This document shows, in pieces, positions 54,016 through 62,241 of a DNA stretch of 64,000 nucleotides (the first letter of the stretch is position 1; every line of letters begins with the position of its first letter). The position numbers and the translations under genes are program-made. The notes under the pieces were generated by a model. The model ran no database searches and had not been told where the DNA came from. It saw nothing but the letters and a program-made list of their open reading frames with translations. Source of the stretch: Serinicoccus hydrothermalis (GTDB lineage: Bacteria; Actinomycetota; Actinomycetes; Actinomycetales; Dermatophilaceae); NCBI RefSeq assembly GCF_001685415.1, contig NZ_CP014989.1, positions 1,984,001 through 2,048,000 on the forward strand, given 5' to 3'.

Positions 54016-54573
54016 ATGGGCCAGCTCACCTACCTCCTCGTGGACGGGGAGAACATCGACGCCACGCTGGGCAACTCCATCCTCGGACGACGCCCGCAGC
54101 CCGAGGAGCGGCCACGGTGGGACCGGCTGCTCACCTTCACCCAGGAGACCTGGGGGCAGGACGCCCGGGGCCTGTTCTTCCTCAACGCCAGCAGCGGCCT
54201 GCCGATGTCCTTCGTGCAGGCCCTGCGCGCGCTCGGCTACACGCCGGTCCCGCTCTCCGGCACGGCCGAGGAGAAGGTCGTGGACATCGCCATCCAGCGC
54301 ACCCTGGAGGCGCTGCACGAGCGGCCGGACGACGTCATGCTCGTCAGCCACGACGGTGACTTCCTCGAGGCGGTGACGCCGCTGCTGGACGGCGAGCGCC
54401 GGGTGGGGCTCATCGCCTTCGAGGAGTTCCGCAACTCGGGCTTCCACCAGCTCGTGCAGCAGGGCATGGAGTTCTTCGACCTCGAGCACGACACCCGCGC
54501 CTTCAACACCACGCTGCCCCGGCTGCGGATCATCCCGATCGACGAGTTCGACCCGGCGGCGTTCCTGCAGTAA
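54016..54573 (+). CDS. NYN (PIN-like) domain protein
   Basis: 185 residues: YLLVDGENIDATLG (first catalytic Asp), KVVDIAIQRTLEAL (second) and VMLVSHDGDFLEAVTPLL (Asp pair), the LabA/NYN nuclease pattern; likely an RNase. It lies 34 bp after the esterase gene; an AT-rich spot with TATATC at 53987 may be its own -10, so membership of the ATP-grasp operon is uncertain. Confidence 0.82.
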   Translation: MGQLTYLLVDGENIDATLGNSILGRRPQPEERPRWDRLLTFTQETWGQDARGLFFLNASSGLPMSFVQALRALGYTPVPLSGTAEEKVVDIAIQRTLEALHERPDDVMLVSHDGDFLEAVTPLLDGERRVGLIAFEEFRNSGFHQLVQQGMEFFDLEHDTRAFNTTLPRLRIIPIDEFDPAAFLQ

Positions 54574-54585
54574 CGGCATCGGTGC

Positions 54586-54654
54586 AGATCACAAGGTATG
54601 GGTTTGGCAAAGAGTAGTGATCTTCTGGGGTTCCTGAGGTTACGGTGACACCGT
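54586..54654 (+). promoter_or_regulatory. Two inverted repeats upstream of the amidase gene
   Basis: AGATCAC (54586-54592) and GTGATCT (54617-54623) form a separated inverted repeat with a 24-bp centre; ACGGTGACACCGT (54642-54654) is a perfect 13-bp dyad 54 bp before the start codon. The region is AT-richer than its surroundings, consistent with a regulated promoter; the regulator is not identified. Confidence 0.45.
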
Positions 54655-54707
54655 CCCCCTGAATGTCACGCCGCGGCCGGGCGTCCCTCCGGTCAAGGAG
54701 TTCCGCC

Positions 54708-56690
54708 ATGCCCTCGCTCCGTCGTCTCCTGCTGTCCACCCTCACCGCGGCAGCCATCGTGGTGCCCGCCGGACCCCTGGCCGTCGCCGCCCAGGACGAG
54801 ACGGTCGACGGGGCGGAGCACCGCTCGGTCGCCCTCGAGCCGGTGGCCACGGCGACCTCGGCCGAGTCCGCGGACGTGCTGCGCGGCACGGTGGCGCTCG
54901 ACCCCCGCGAGGTCAGCGTCGTCGGGCTGCGCTGGTCCGGCGACGCGGACTCCGGCGCGCGCATGCGGCTGCACGACGGGCAGGCGTGGGGCGAGTGGAC
55001 GCCGCTGGAGAAGGGGGTGGCCACCGGGCCGGACATGCAGGGCTCCGGGGAGTGGGGGACCGAGGCCGCGGTCGTCCTCGAGGCGGACCGGGTCCAGGTC
55101 GAGCTGTCGCAGGAGGCGCAGCAGGCGACGGTGGAGACCTGGACCAGCAAGGTCACGGCGGCCGACGTCGCCCAGGTCGAGTCGATGCCCACGACCGACG
55201 CCAGCAACGAGGGCGTCATCATCGGGCGGCGCGCCGACTGGGCCGGTGACATGGAGCTCATACCCAGCTCCGGGCCGGTCCTGTCCCGCCCGAAGCTGGG
55301 CGTGACGATCCACCACACGGCCACGAGCGCCTACTACGAGCCGCAGGACGTGCCGGCCATGCTGCGCTCCATCTACAACTACCACGCGCGCACGCTGGAC
55401 TGGCGCGACATCGGCTACAACGCCCTGGTCGACCGATACGGCCGCGCCTGGGAGGGCCGCTCCGGTGGGCTCGAGAACAACGTGCAGGGAGCCCACTCCT
55501 ACGGCATGAACGCCGACTGGTTCGGCCTCAGCAGCCTGGGCAACCACGAGATCAGCCCGGTCCCGCAGGCCGAGCTCGGCGCCCTCGCGGTGACCACCGC
55601 CTGGGCCCTGGACCAGCACGGGGCCGACGTGAACGGCACCGTCACCTACACCAACGAGTACCTCGACTGGACCCGCCGGCTCCCGGTGCTGCACGGCCAC
55701 CGGGACGTCTACGCCACGAGCTGCCCCGGCTGGCGGCTCTACCAGCTCTTCGGCACGCTGCGCTCCCAGGTCGCCGCCCAGCAGCAGCAGGACCGCTCGG
55801 CGGTCCAGCGGATCGGCGGGGCCGACCGCTACGCCGTGGCGGCCGGGCTGGCGAAGGAGGCCGCGGTGCACGGCGCGCGGACGGCATACCTCACCCAGGG
55901 CGCGGAGATCGCCGACGCGCTGGGCGTCGGCCCGGTCGCGAGCCGCACCGGCTCCGCGGTGCTGCTCACCCGGACCCAGGGGGTCCCCGGCCCGACCCTG
56001 GACGCGCTGGAGGACCTGGGCACCGAGGAGGTGGTCGTCGTCGGCGGGGAGACGGCGGTCTCGCCCGGCGTGGAGCGCTCGCTGCGGCAGCAGGGGTATG
56101 CCGTCCGCCGGGTCGCCGGGGCCAACCGCTACGACACCGCGGTCCAGCTCAGCCGCGAGCAGCGGTGGACCGGCGGGACCGTCTACCTGGCCAGCGGGAG
56201 CAACCTCGCCGACGCCCTGGGCGGCGGCGCCGCGGCCGCGCACACCGACGCGCCGATGCTGCTGACCCACCCCGGGCACCTGACGACGGTGACCGCCGCC
56301 CGGCTGGCCGAGATGCAGCCCGCACGGGTCGTCGTGCTCGGCGGGACCGGCGCGGTGGAGAACTCCGTCGTGCGGCAGGCCGAGGAGCTGCTGCCATGGG
56401 CCAGCGTGGAGCGGATCGGCGGCACCAACCGCTACACCACGAGCGCCCTCGTCGCGCAGGACGCCTTCCCCGAGGCCTCCAGCGCCGTCGTGGCCTCCGG
56501 CTCGGCCCCGGTCGACGCGGTCGCCGGCACCCAGCTCGCGGCCGACCGCGAGGCGCCCCTGCTGCTCACCCGCAAGACCTGCCGCACCAGCGCGGTCGAC
56601 GAGGCCTACTCCTCCCTCGGCATCGGGCTCTCCCGGCTCGCCGGCGGGACCGGCGTGCTCGGCTGGGACGCCGGCGCCCGTCGCTGCTGA
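54708..56690 (+). CDS. Secreted N-acetylmuramoyl-L-alanine amidase with cell-wall-binding repeats 2
   Basis: 660 residues from ATG 54708 (AAGGAG 8 nt upstream). Signal peptide (LLLSTLTAAAIVVPAGPLAVAA), a beta-rich N-domain, then a PGRP/amidase_2 domain at about 200-350 with zinc ligands in VTIHHTATSAYY and LHGHRDVYATSCPG, plus IGYNALVDRYGRAWEGR. The C-terminus has three cell-wall-binding 2 repeats, each opening RIGGADRYAVA, RVAGANRYDTA, RIGGTNRYTTS and containing VVVVGG or VVLGG. Cleaves the amide between MurNAc and L-Ala while bound to the wall. Confidence 0.94.
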   Translation: MPSLRRLLLSTLTAAAIVVPAGPLAVAAQDETVDGAEHRSVALEPVATATSAESADVLRGTVALDPREVSVVGLRWSGDADSGARMRLHDGQAWGEWTPLEKGVATGPDMQGSGEWGTEAAVVLEADRVQVELSQEAQQATVETWTSKVTAADVAQVESMPTTDASNEGVIIGRRADWAGDMELIPSSGPVLSRPKLGVTIHHTATSAYYEPQDVPAMLRSIYNYHARTLDWRDIGYNALVDRYGRAWEGRSGGLENNVQGAHSYGMNADWFGLSSLGNHEISPVPQAELGALAVTTAWALDQHGADVNGTVTYTNEYLDWTRRLPVLHGHRDVYATSCPGWRLYQLFGTLRSQVAAQQQQDRSAVQRIGGADRYAVAAGLAKEAAVHGARTAYLTQGAEIADALGVGPVASRTGSAVLLTRTQGVPGPTLDALEDLGTEEVVVVGGETAVSPGVERSLRQQGYAVRRVAGANRYDTAVQLSREQRWTGGTVYLASGSNLADALGGGAAAAHTDAPMLLTHPGHLTTVTAARLAEMQPARVVVLGGTGAVENSVVRQAEELLPWASVERIGGTNRYTTSALVAQDAFPEASSAVVASGSAPVDAVAGTQLAADREAPLLLTRKTCRTSAVDEAYSSLGIGLSRLAGGTGVLGWDAGARRC

Positions 56691-56724
56691 CCACCGAGGT
56701 CCGCTCCGGCGGCCTCCGGCCCCG

Positions 56725-57318
56725 TCAGCGCTGCTGCGAGACCAGGACCGCGCTCGTCCCGGGCTCCAGCGCCTCGAAGAGGTGCTCCACGTCGCCGGGG
56801 TAGCGCAGGTAGTCCCCGGGTGAGAGGTCCTCGGGATCGTCCCGGGTGCCGGCCCGGGCCCGTCCGGTGATGACGACGACGTGCTCGACCGTGCCGGTCG
56901 CGTGCGCCACCGAGACCTTGACCGCGCCCGGCTCGGCGTCGATGCGGTAGAGGTCGCGGCGCACGTGCGGCGGGCTGTGCGAGAGGACCAGCGCGGTGTA
57001 GTCCGCCAGGTCCGAGCGGGTGGGGTCGCCGGCACCGGCGCGCACCAGGGCGCGCTCCGGCTGGGGCGGGTCGATGAGCGCCGAGAAGGGCACCCCCAGG
57101 ACCGTGGCCAGCGACCAGACCGTCTCCACGCCCGGGTTGCCCCGTCCTGACTCGAGCTGGGAGAGGGTCGACTTGGACAGGCCCGCCCGCCGCGCCAGCT
57201 CGGAGAGGCTGAGCCCCGCGCGCTCCCGCTCGGCGCGCACGGCGGCGGCCAGCCGGGTGATCGCGGCACCACGTTCTTCATCGTGGCCGAATTGTTCGGT
57301 TTGACGAACGCTGCTCAT
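56725..57318 (-). CDS. XRE-cupin transcriptional regulator
   Basis: 197 residues: HTH_3 (LSLSELARRAGLSKSTLSQLESGRGNPGVETVWSLA in segments) and a C-terminal cupin (VEHVVVITGRARAGTRDDPEDLSPGDYLRYPGDVEHLFEAL in segments) for small-ligand sensing. Divergent from azlC with 18 bp between start codons, so it very likely regulates the exporter. ATG 57318 is chosen; ATG 57327 and GTG starts further inside are possible because the operator-like dyad overlaps codons 4-9. Confidence 0.88.
   Translation of the reverse strand: MSSVRQTEQFGHDEERGAAITRLAAAVRAERERAGLSLSELARRAGLSKSTLSQLESGRGNPGVETVWSLATVLGVPFSALIDPPQPERALVRAGAGDPTRSDLADYTALVLSHSPPHVRRDLYRIDAEPGAVKVSVAHATGTVEHVVVITGRARAGTRDDPEDLSPGDYLRYPGDVEHLFEALEPGTSAVLVSQQR
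57294..57309. promoter_or_regulatory. Putative operator of the XRE-cupin/azlCD pair
   Basis: GTTCGGTTTGACGAAC: perfect GTTCG/CGAAC arms with a 6-bp centre, inside the first codons of the regulator gene as annotated and 27 bp before azlC. Suggests autoregulation, and possibly a later true start for the regulator. Confidence 0.5.
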
Positions 57319-57336
57319 GCTCTGCATCCTAGCCGT

Positions 57337-58044
57337 ATGAGCCTGGCCGCCACCGTGCGCAACAGCCCCGCCACCCGGGCCGGCCTGTCGATCGCGGTCG
57401 CCACGGGTGCCTACGGCATCTCCTTCGGTGCGCTCGGCACGGCGAGCGGGCTCGGCGTCCTCGAGGTCTGCGCCCTGAGCCTGCTCACCTTCTCCGGCGG
57501 GTCGCAGTTCGCCTTCGTTGGCGTCGTCGCCGGTGGCGGGTCGCCCGCCTCGGCCGCCGGGGCGTCCACGTTGCTCGGCCTGCGCAACGGGGTCTACGCG
57601 ATGCAGATGAACGCCCTGCTCCGGCCCCGGGGCTGGTGGAAGCTCGCCGCGGCGCAGGTGACCATCGACGAGTCCACCGCCACGGCGCTGGCCCAGGAGG
57701 ACGCCGAGGAGCAGCGGCGCGGCTTCTGGGTCGCGGGCGTGGGCATCTTCCTGCTATGGAACCTCATGACCCTCGTCGGCGCGCTGGCCGGCGAGGCGCT
57801 GGGCGACCCCCAGCGCTGGGGCCTGGACGGGGCGGCGGTGGCCGCCTTCCTCGGGCTGCTCTGGCCCCGTCTCCGCTCGCGCGAGCCCTGGGCGATCGCC
57901 GCGGTGTGCGCGGTGGTGACGGTGCTGTGCATACCCCTGGTCCCCCCGGGCGTGCCGATCCTCGTGGCCGCCGCGGTCGCCGCCGGCATCGGCTGGTGGC
58001 GGCTGCGCCGTGACCGCGAGCTCGCGACGGAGCAGCCGGCATGA
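57337..58044 (+). CDS. azlC: Branched-chain amino acid exporter large subunit AzlC
   Basis: 235 residues, six or more helices; AGLSIAVATGAYGISFGALG, LTFSGGSQFAFVGVVAGGGS and LGLRNGVYAMQMN are AzlC/YgaZ family features. Exports branched-chain amino acids or analogues with AzlD. Overlaps azlD as ATGA. Confidence 0.92.
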   Translation: MSLAATVRNSPATRAGLSIAVATGAYGISFGALGTASGLGVLEVCALSLLTFSGGSQFAFVGVVAGGGSPASAAGASTLLGLRNGVYAMQMNALLRPRGWWKLAAAQVTIDESTATALAQEDAEEQRRGFWVAGVGIFLLWNLMTLVGALAGEALGDPQRWGLDGAAVAAFLGLLWPRLRSREPWAIAAVCAVVTVLCIPLVPPGVPILVAAAVAAGIGWWRLRRDRELATEQPA

Positions 58045-58352
58045 CCCTGTGGCTGTGGATCCTCGGCGCGTGCGCGCTCGCCTACCTGACCAAGCTCAGC
58101 GGCTACCTCGTGCCCCAGCGGGTGCTCGCGTCCCCAGCGCTCATGCGGATCTCCGCCTGCATGACGGTCGGGCTCCTCGCGTCGCTCGTCATGATGAACA
58201 CCGTCGCCGACGGGCAGCGGGTCGTCCTCGACTCCCGGCTGCTCGCGCTGGCCGCCGCGGTCGTGGCGCTGCGCCTGCGCGCGCCCTTCCTCGTGGTCGT
58301 GGTCGCCGGGGCGGTCGCCGCCGCCCTGGGCCGGCTGGCCGGCCTGCCCTGA
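58041..58352 (+). CDS. azlD: Branched-chain amino acid exporter small subunit AzlD
   Basis: 103 residues, four helices; LWLWILGACALAYLTKLSGYLVP and MTVGLLASLVMMN match the AzlD/YgaH family. Required with AzlC for export. Coupled to azlC by a 4-bp overlap. Confidence 0.93.
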   Translation: MTLWLWILGACALAYLTKLSGYLVPQRVLASPALMRISACMTVGLLASLVMMNTVADGQRVVLDSRLLALAAAVVALRLRAPFLVVVVAGAVAAALGRLAGLP

Positions 58353-58356
58353 GACA

Positions 58357-58423
58357 CCTGGGCAAGGGTATGCACGGCGGAGGCCGTCGAGAAGCACGCC
58401 TACGGTGCACAACCTTGCCCAGG
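58357..58423. terminator. Long imperfect inverted repeat after azlD
   Basis: CCTGGGCAAGG (58357-58367) pairs with CCTTGCCCAGG (58413-58423), followed inward by TGCAC/GTGCA (58371-58375, 58405-58409) with a short internal loop. The hairpin is 67 nt and sits in the 97-bp gap between azlD and the hydrolase gene; terminator or REP-like element. Confidence 0.6.
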
Positions 58424-58449
58424 GTCCTGCCGGGCGCGAGAATCGCCAG

Positions 58450-59406
58450 GTGACCACGAGGAAAGTCCGCCGCGTGGCCTGGCTCCACGCGGTGCTCGGC
58501 CTCGTCGCGGTGGTGGTGGCCGCCTGGATCTGGCTGACCCGGGCGGGCGTGCTGCTGGCCGGCCACCCGGCCTACCTCGTCTCCGTCACCGTCGTCGGCC
58601 TCGCCGGGCTGGCCCTGCTGGTCCTGGCGGTGCGCGGAGCGCGCGGCCGGGCAGGTCGGGCGCGGGCGCCCGGATGGCTCCGCGTGCTCGGCCGTGTCGC
58701 CCTCGCCCTGGTGACGGTCCTCGTGGTCGGCGCCCTGGCGTGGTTGCGACCCTTCCCCGCGAGCCCGGAGGCGACCGGCCTGATGTCCGGGGACGCGGGC
58801 GTGGACGTGACCGACTCGGCCGGTCGGATCACGCTCACACCGACCGGGGCGGCGCCGGACGACGGGCTGATCTTCCAGCCGGGCGCGCGGGTCGACCCAC
58901 GGGCATACCTGCCGCTGCTCACGGAGGTCGCCGCGCAGGGCCACCTCGTGGTCGTCGTCAAGCAGCCCTTCGACATCGGCTTCACCGCGCTCGGGGCGCC
59001 GGAGGGCATCATCGAGGACCACCCGGACGTGTCGCGGTGGAGCCTCGGCGGGCACAGCCTCGGTGGCGTCGTGGCCTCGGCGTATGCCCAGGACTACCCG
59101 GCCGAGGTCGACGGCCTGGTCCTGTGGGCGTCCTATCCCCTGGGTGACCTCAGCGACCGCGACGACCTGGCCGCGAGCACGATCTTCGGCAGCAACGACG
59201 GGCTGGCCACGCCCGCGGACATCGAGGCGAGCCGCCCGGACCTGCCGCCGGGCACCGAGGTGGTCGAGATCCCCGGTGGCGTGCACGCCTTCTTCGGTGA
59301 CTACGGCGAGCAGCCCGGGGACGGGACGCCGGGAGTCACCCGCGAGGCGGCCCAGGACCAGATCGTCGAGGCCAGCCTGGCGCTGCTGGCGGCCGCCGGG
59401 TCCTGA
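58450..59406 (+). CDS. Membrane-anchored alpha/beta hydrolase
   Basis: 318 residues from GTG 58450. Three N-terminal membrane helices (to about residue 100) followed by an alpha/beta-hydrolase_5-like domain: GLIFQPGARVDPRAYLPLL, VVVVKQPFDIGF, nucleophile elbow LGGHSLGGVVAS, VLWASYP, and late IPGGVHAFFGDYG (His). Catalytic domain probably outside. Substrate unknown. Confidence 0.85.
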   Translation: MTTRKVRRVAWLHAVLGLVAVVVAAWIWLTRAGVLLAGHPAYLVSVTVVGLAGLALLVLAVRGARGRAGRARAPGWLRVLGRVALALVTVLVVGALAWLRPFPASPEATGLMSGDAGVDVTDSAGRITLTPTGAAPDDGLIFQPGARVDPRAYLPLLTEVAAQGHLVVVVKQPFDIGFTALGAPEGIIEDHPDVSRWSLGGHSLGGVVASAYAQDYPAEVDGLVLWASYPLGDLSDRDDLAASTIFGSNDGLATPADIEASRPDLPPGTEVVEIPGGVHAFFGDYGEQPGDGTPGVTREAAQDQIVEASLALLAAAGS

Positions 59407-59577
59407 AAGGCCGCAACTGGCGGGCTGACCTGCCCCGTCGTGGCCCGGCGCCTGGATAGGGTGGAAGGGAACCGCCCGACGTCGTGACGGCTGACGGGAC
59501 GGTCGCCCCGGGGGATCCGCGTCCGTGACGGGCCGGCAGCCCTCCCGCTGGACCACACGTCATACCTGAGGAGTCCC

Positions 59578-61122
59578 ATGGATCTCGCCGGTCCCGTCCT
59601 GATCGTCGCGTTCGTCGTCATCGTCCTGGTCGTCCTGGGGATGGTCGCCTTCGTCTACGCCAAGGTGCGGTTCAAGATCGCCACCCCCGACGAGGCGCTC
59701 ATCATCACCGGACGCAAGAGCGGCACCCCCGTCATCAACCCCGAGACCGGCGACGAGACCACCGACCTGTCCGGCCAGCGGGTCGTCATCGGTGGCGGCA
59801 CCTTCGTCAAGCCGATCTTCGAGCAGGTGGCGCGGCTGTCCCTCGCCTCCCAGAGCTTCCCGGTCACGGCCGAGGACGCCACCACCAAGAGCGGTGTCGG
59901 CGTCACCCTGCGCAGCATCGCCGTCGTCAAGGTCGGGGGGACCGAGCGGATGGTGCGCGCCGCGGCGCAGCGCTTCGCCGGGCGCAGCCAGGAGCAGGTC
60001 ATCGAGCAGCAGACCAGCGAGGTGCTCGTCGGTGTGCTGCGCACGATCGCGGGCACGCTGACGGTCGAGTCGATCCTCTACGAGCGCCAGGACTTCTCCA
60101 AGGAGGTCAAGGACATCGCCGTGCCGATGCTGGCCGAGCGCGGCCTCATCCTGGAGAACTTCGAGATCCAGACCGTCGAGGACTCCGGCGACTACATCCG
60201 CAACCTGGGCCGTCCCCGCGCCGCCGCAGTGGCCCGCGACGCCGAGATCGCCGAGGCGCAGGCCCGGCAGGAGAGCACCGAGCGCTCCAACGAGTCCGCC
60301 GTGCAGATCGCGGAGTCCAACAAGGCGCTCGCGCTGCGCAACGCGCAGATCGCCCGCGAGACCGCTACGGCCGAGGCCGAGGCGGGGGCGGCGCAGGAGC
60401 GCGCCGAGGCCGAGGCGCAGCAGTCGGTGCTCGTCGAGCAGGAGCAGGTGGCCCAGCGCCGGGCGGCGCTGCGCGAGCAGGAGCTGCAGACCGAGGTCCG
60501 CAAGCCGGCCGAGGCGCGCAAGTACGAGGCCGCCCAGGAGGCGGACGCCCGCAAGTATGCCGCGGAGCAGGAGGCCGAGGCCGCCAAGACCACCGCGATC
60601 CGCAAGGCGGAGGCCGAGGCCCAGCGCACGACGGCCCAGGCCGACGCCGAGGCCGCGGCCCTCCGGGCGCGCGCCGAGGCCGCGCTGGTGGAGCAGCAGC
60701 GGGGCGCCGAGGGTGCGCTGGCGAAGGCCCGCGCCGAGGCCGACGGGGTGCAGGCGCGCGGCGAGGCCGAGGCGGCGGCCGAGCGGGCCAAGGGTGAGGC
60801 GCGGGGTGCCGCGATCAAGGCGGAGGCCGACGCCTACCAGACCTTCCCCGAGTCGGCACGACTGCAGATGGTGCTCGACGCGCTGCCCAAGATGGCGCAG
60901 CCCTACGCCGACGCCCTCGGCAGCATCGACGACATCACCGTCATCGACCGCGACGGGGCTTCCCGGCTCTCCGGCCAGGTCTCGACCGGGGTGCAGGAGC
61001 TGGCCAAGCAGCTGAAGTCGCAGACCGGCATCGACCTGCTCCACATGCTGCGGTCCGAGCGGTCCGCTGACGACGGGCCGGCCGGCACGGCCGTGACCGC
61101 GGACAGCGCCGTCGACGGCTGA
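59578..61122 (+). CDS. Flotillin-like SPFH membrane scaffold protein
   Basis: 514 residues: N-terminal membrane hairpin/helix (VLIVAFVVIVLVVLGMVAFVYA), SPFH/band-7 domain (about 30-220: PDEALIITGRKSG, LRTIAGTLTVESILYERQDF, GLILENFEIQTVED), and a long Ala/Glu/Arg coiled coil of flotillin type (about 230-420) with EAEAE repeats. Organises membrane microdomains. No NfeD gene is next to it. Confidence 0.92.
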   Translation: MDLAGPVLIVAFVVIVLVVLGMVAFVYAKVRFKIATPDEALIITGRKSGTPVINPETGDETTDLSGQRVVIGGGTFVKPIFEQVARLSLASQSFPVTAEDATTKSGVGVTLRSIAVVKVGGTERMVRAAAQRFAGRSQEQVIEQQTSEVLVGVLRTIAGTLTVESILYERQDFSKEVKDIAVPMLAERGLILENFEIQTVEDSGDYIRNLGRPRAAAVARDAEIAEAQARQESTERSNESAVQIAESNKALALRNAQIARETATAEAEAGAAQERAEAEAQQSVLVEQEQVAQRRAALREQELQTEVRKPAEARKYEAAQEADARKYAAEQEAEAAKTTAIRKAEAEAQRTTAQADAEAAALRARAEAALVEQQRGAEGALAKARAEADGVQARGEAEAAAERAKGEARGAAIKAEADAYQTFPESARLQMVLDALPKMAQPYADALGSIDDITVIDRDGASRLSGQVSTGVQELAKQLKSQTGIDLLHMLRSERSADDGPAGTAVTADSAVDG

Positions 61123-61143
61123 CCACGACGGTCCGGCGGGGTG

Positions 61144-61950
61144 TCAGCGCAGGTGGCTGGCGCCGTTGAGGTCCAGCACCGCCCCGGAGGCCCACTCCGC
61201 CCGCGGGTCGGCCAGGGCGAGCACGGCATCGGCGACCTCGTGGGGCTGGGCGACCCGGCCGAACGGGCTCTGCGCCTTCGTGGCGGCCCCTCGGTCCCCG
61301 GCCAGCGCATACCCGGCCATCTCGGTCTCGATGAAGCCCGGTGCCACCGAGGTCACCGCGATGCCGTGCCGACCCAGCCGCTGCGCCATGGACTGGCCGA
61401 AGGAGTGCAGGCCGGCCTTGCTCGCACCGTAGGCCGGGATGTCCGGTTCGCCCCGGTAGGCGCCGCGGCTGCCGACGTTGACGATGCGGCCGACGGGGAC
61501 GCCGTCCGCGGGTGAGACGTCGATCATGTGGCGGGCCACCTGCCAGGTCAGGTGGGCCGGGCCGAGCAGGTTGGTCTCCAGGGTGCGCCGCCAGATCTCC
61601 ACCCATTCGGGGTATGACGTCTCCTCGAGCGGGTGGTCACCGCGCCGGCTCCCGCCCTCCGACGGGGCGGCGAGCATCGCCGCGTTGTTCACCAGGACGT
61701 CGACCCGGCCCAGGGCGTCGACCGACTCGTCTGCCAACCGCTCGACGGCGTCCGGGTCGGCGAGGTCGGCCTGCACGACGGTGTGCCCGTCACCGGGGAG
61801 GGAGCGGCATACCTCGTGGGCGGCCGCCTCGCTGCCGAGGTAGTGGACGACGACCCGGTCGCCCCGCGCCGCGAAGGCCCGGGCCACTGCGGCCCCCACG
61901 CCCCGGGAGGAGCCGGTGACCAGGACGCCGCGGGAGGGGTGGGAGCTCAT
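61144..61950 (-). CDS. Short-chain dehydrogenase/reductase
   Basis: 268 residues, Rossmann fold: VLVTGSSRGVGAAVARAF (TGxxxGxG), VDVLVNNAAML (NNAG-like), Tyr-x-x-x-Lys in IPAYGASKAGLHSF, and PGFIETEMAGYAL. Cofactor choice is probably NADP(H) from the Ser-Arg after the Gly motif. Resembles FabG-like reductases; an insertion (SEGGSRRGDHPLEE) is unusual. Substrate unknown. Convergent with flotillin. Confidence 0.9.
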   Translation of the reverse strand: MSSHPSRGVLVTGSSRGVGAAVARAFAARGDRVVVHYLGSEAAAHEVCRSLPGDGHTVVQADLADPDAVERLADESVDALGRVDVLVNNAAMLAAPSEGGSRRGDHPLEETSYPEWVEIWRRTLETNLLGPAHLTWQVARHMIDVSPADGVPVGRIVNVGSRGAYRGEPDIPAYGASKAGLHSFGQSMAQRLGRHGIAVTSVAPGFIETEMAGYALAGDRGAATKAQSPFGRVAQPHEVADAVLALADPRAEWASGAVLDLNGASHLR

Positions 61951-61998
61951 GCGGTCATCCTGTCAGAGGCCCTTCCCGCCCGGCGGGAAAGGCCCGGA

Positions 61999-62241
61999 TC
62001 AGCCTGGCTGGCCGACCGTCGTGGGACGGACGCTGAGGAGATCGCCGACCTGGCAGCCCAGCACCTCGCAGATCGCGGTGAGGGTGGAGAAGCGGATGGC
62101 CTTGGCGCGGTCGTTCTTCAGCACCGAGATGTTGACCGGGGTCACCCCCACCGCCTCGGCGAGCGCGGACACCGTCATCCCCCGCGCGGCGAGCAGCTCG
62201 TCCAGGTGGCAGGACACCCGGTGCCCGTCCTCGGCCGGCAT
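61999..62241 (-). CDS. Small XRE-family regulator (YozG-like)
   Basis: 80 residues: Cro/CI-type HTH LDELLAARGMTVSALAEAVGVTPVNISVLKNDRAKAIRFSTLTAICEVLGCQVGDLL (read in segments). Such 70-80 residue regulators are regularly encoded downstream of DUF2975 genes. Its ATG shares a base with the DUF2975 stop (TGATG), so the two form one operon read from 62846. Confidence 0.92.
   Translation of the reverse strand: MPAEDGHRVSCHLDELLAARGMTVSALAEAVGVTPVNISVLKNDRAKAIRFSTLTAICEVLGCQVGDLLSVRPTTVGQPG

Noticed and set aside
54574-54707. ydaO-type (c-di-AMP) riboswitch upstream of the amidase
   Set aside because: Wall hydrolases are often under this riboswitch in actinobacteria, but the leader is too short and I cannot find its conserved core; only inverted repeats are supported.
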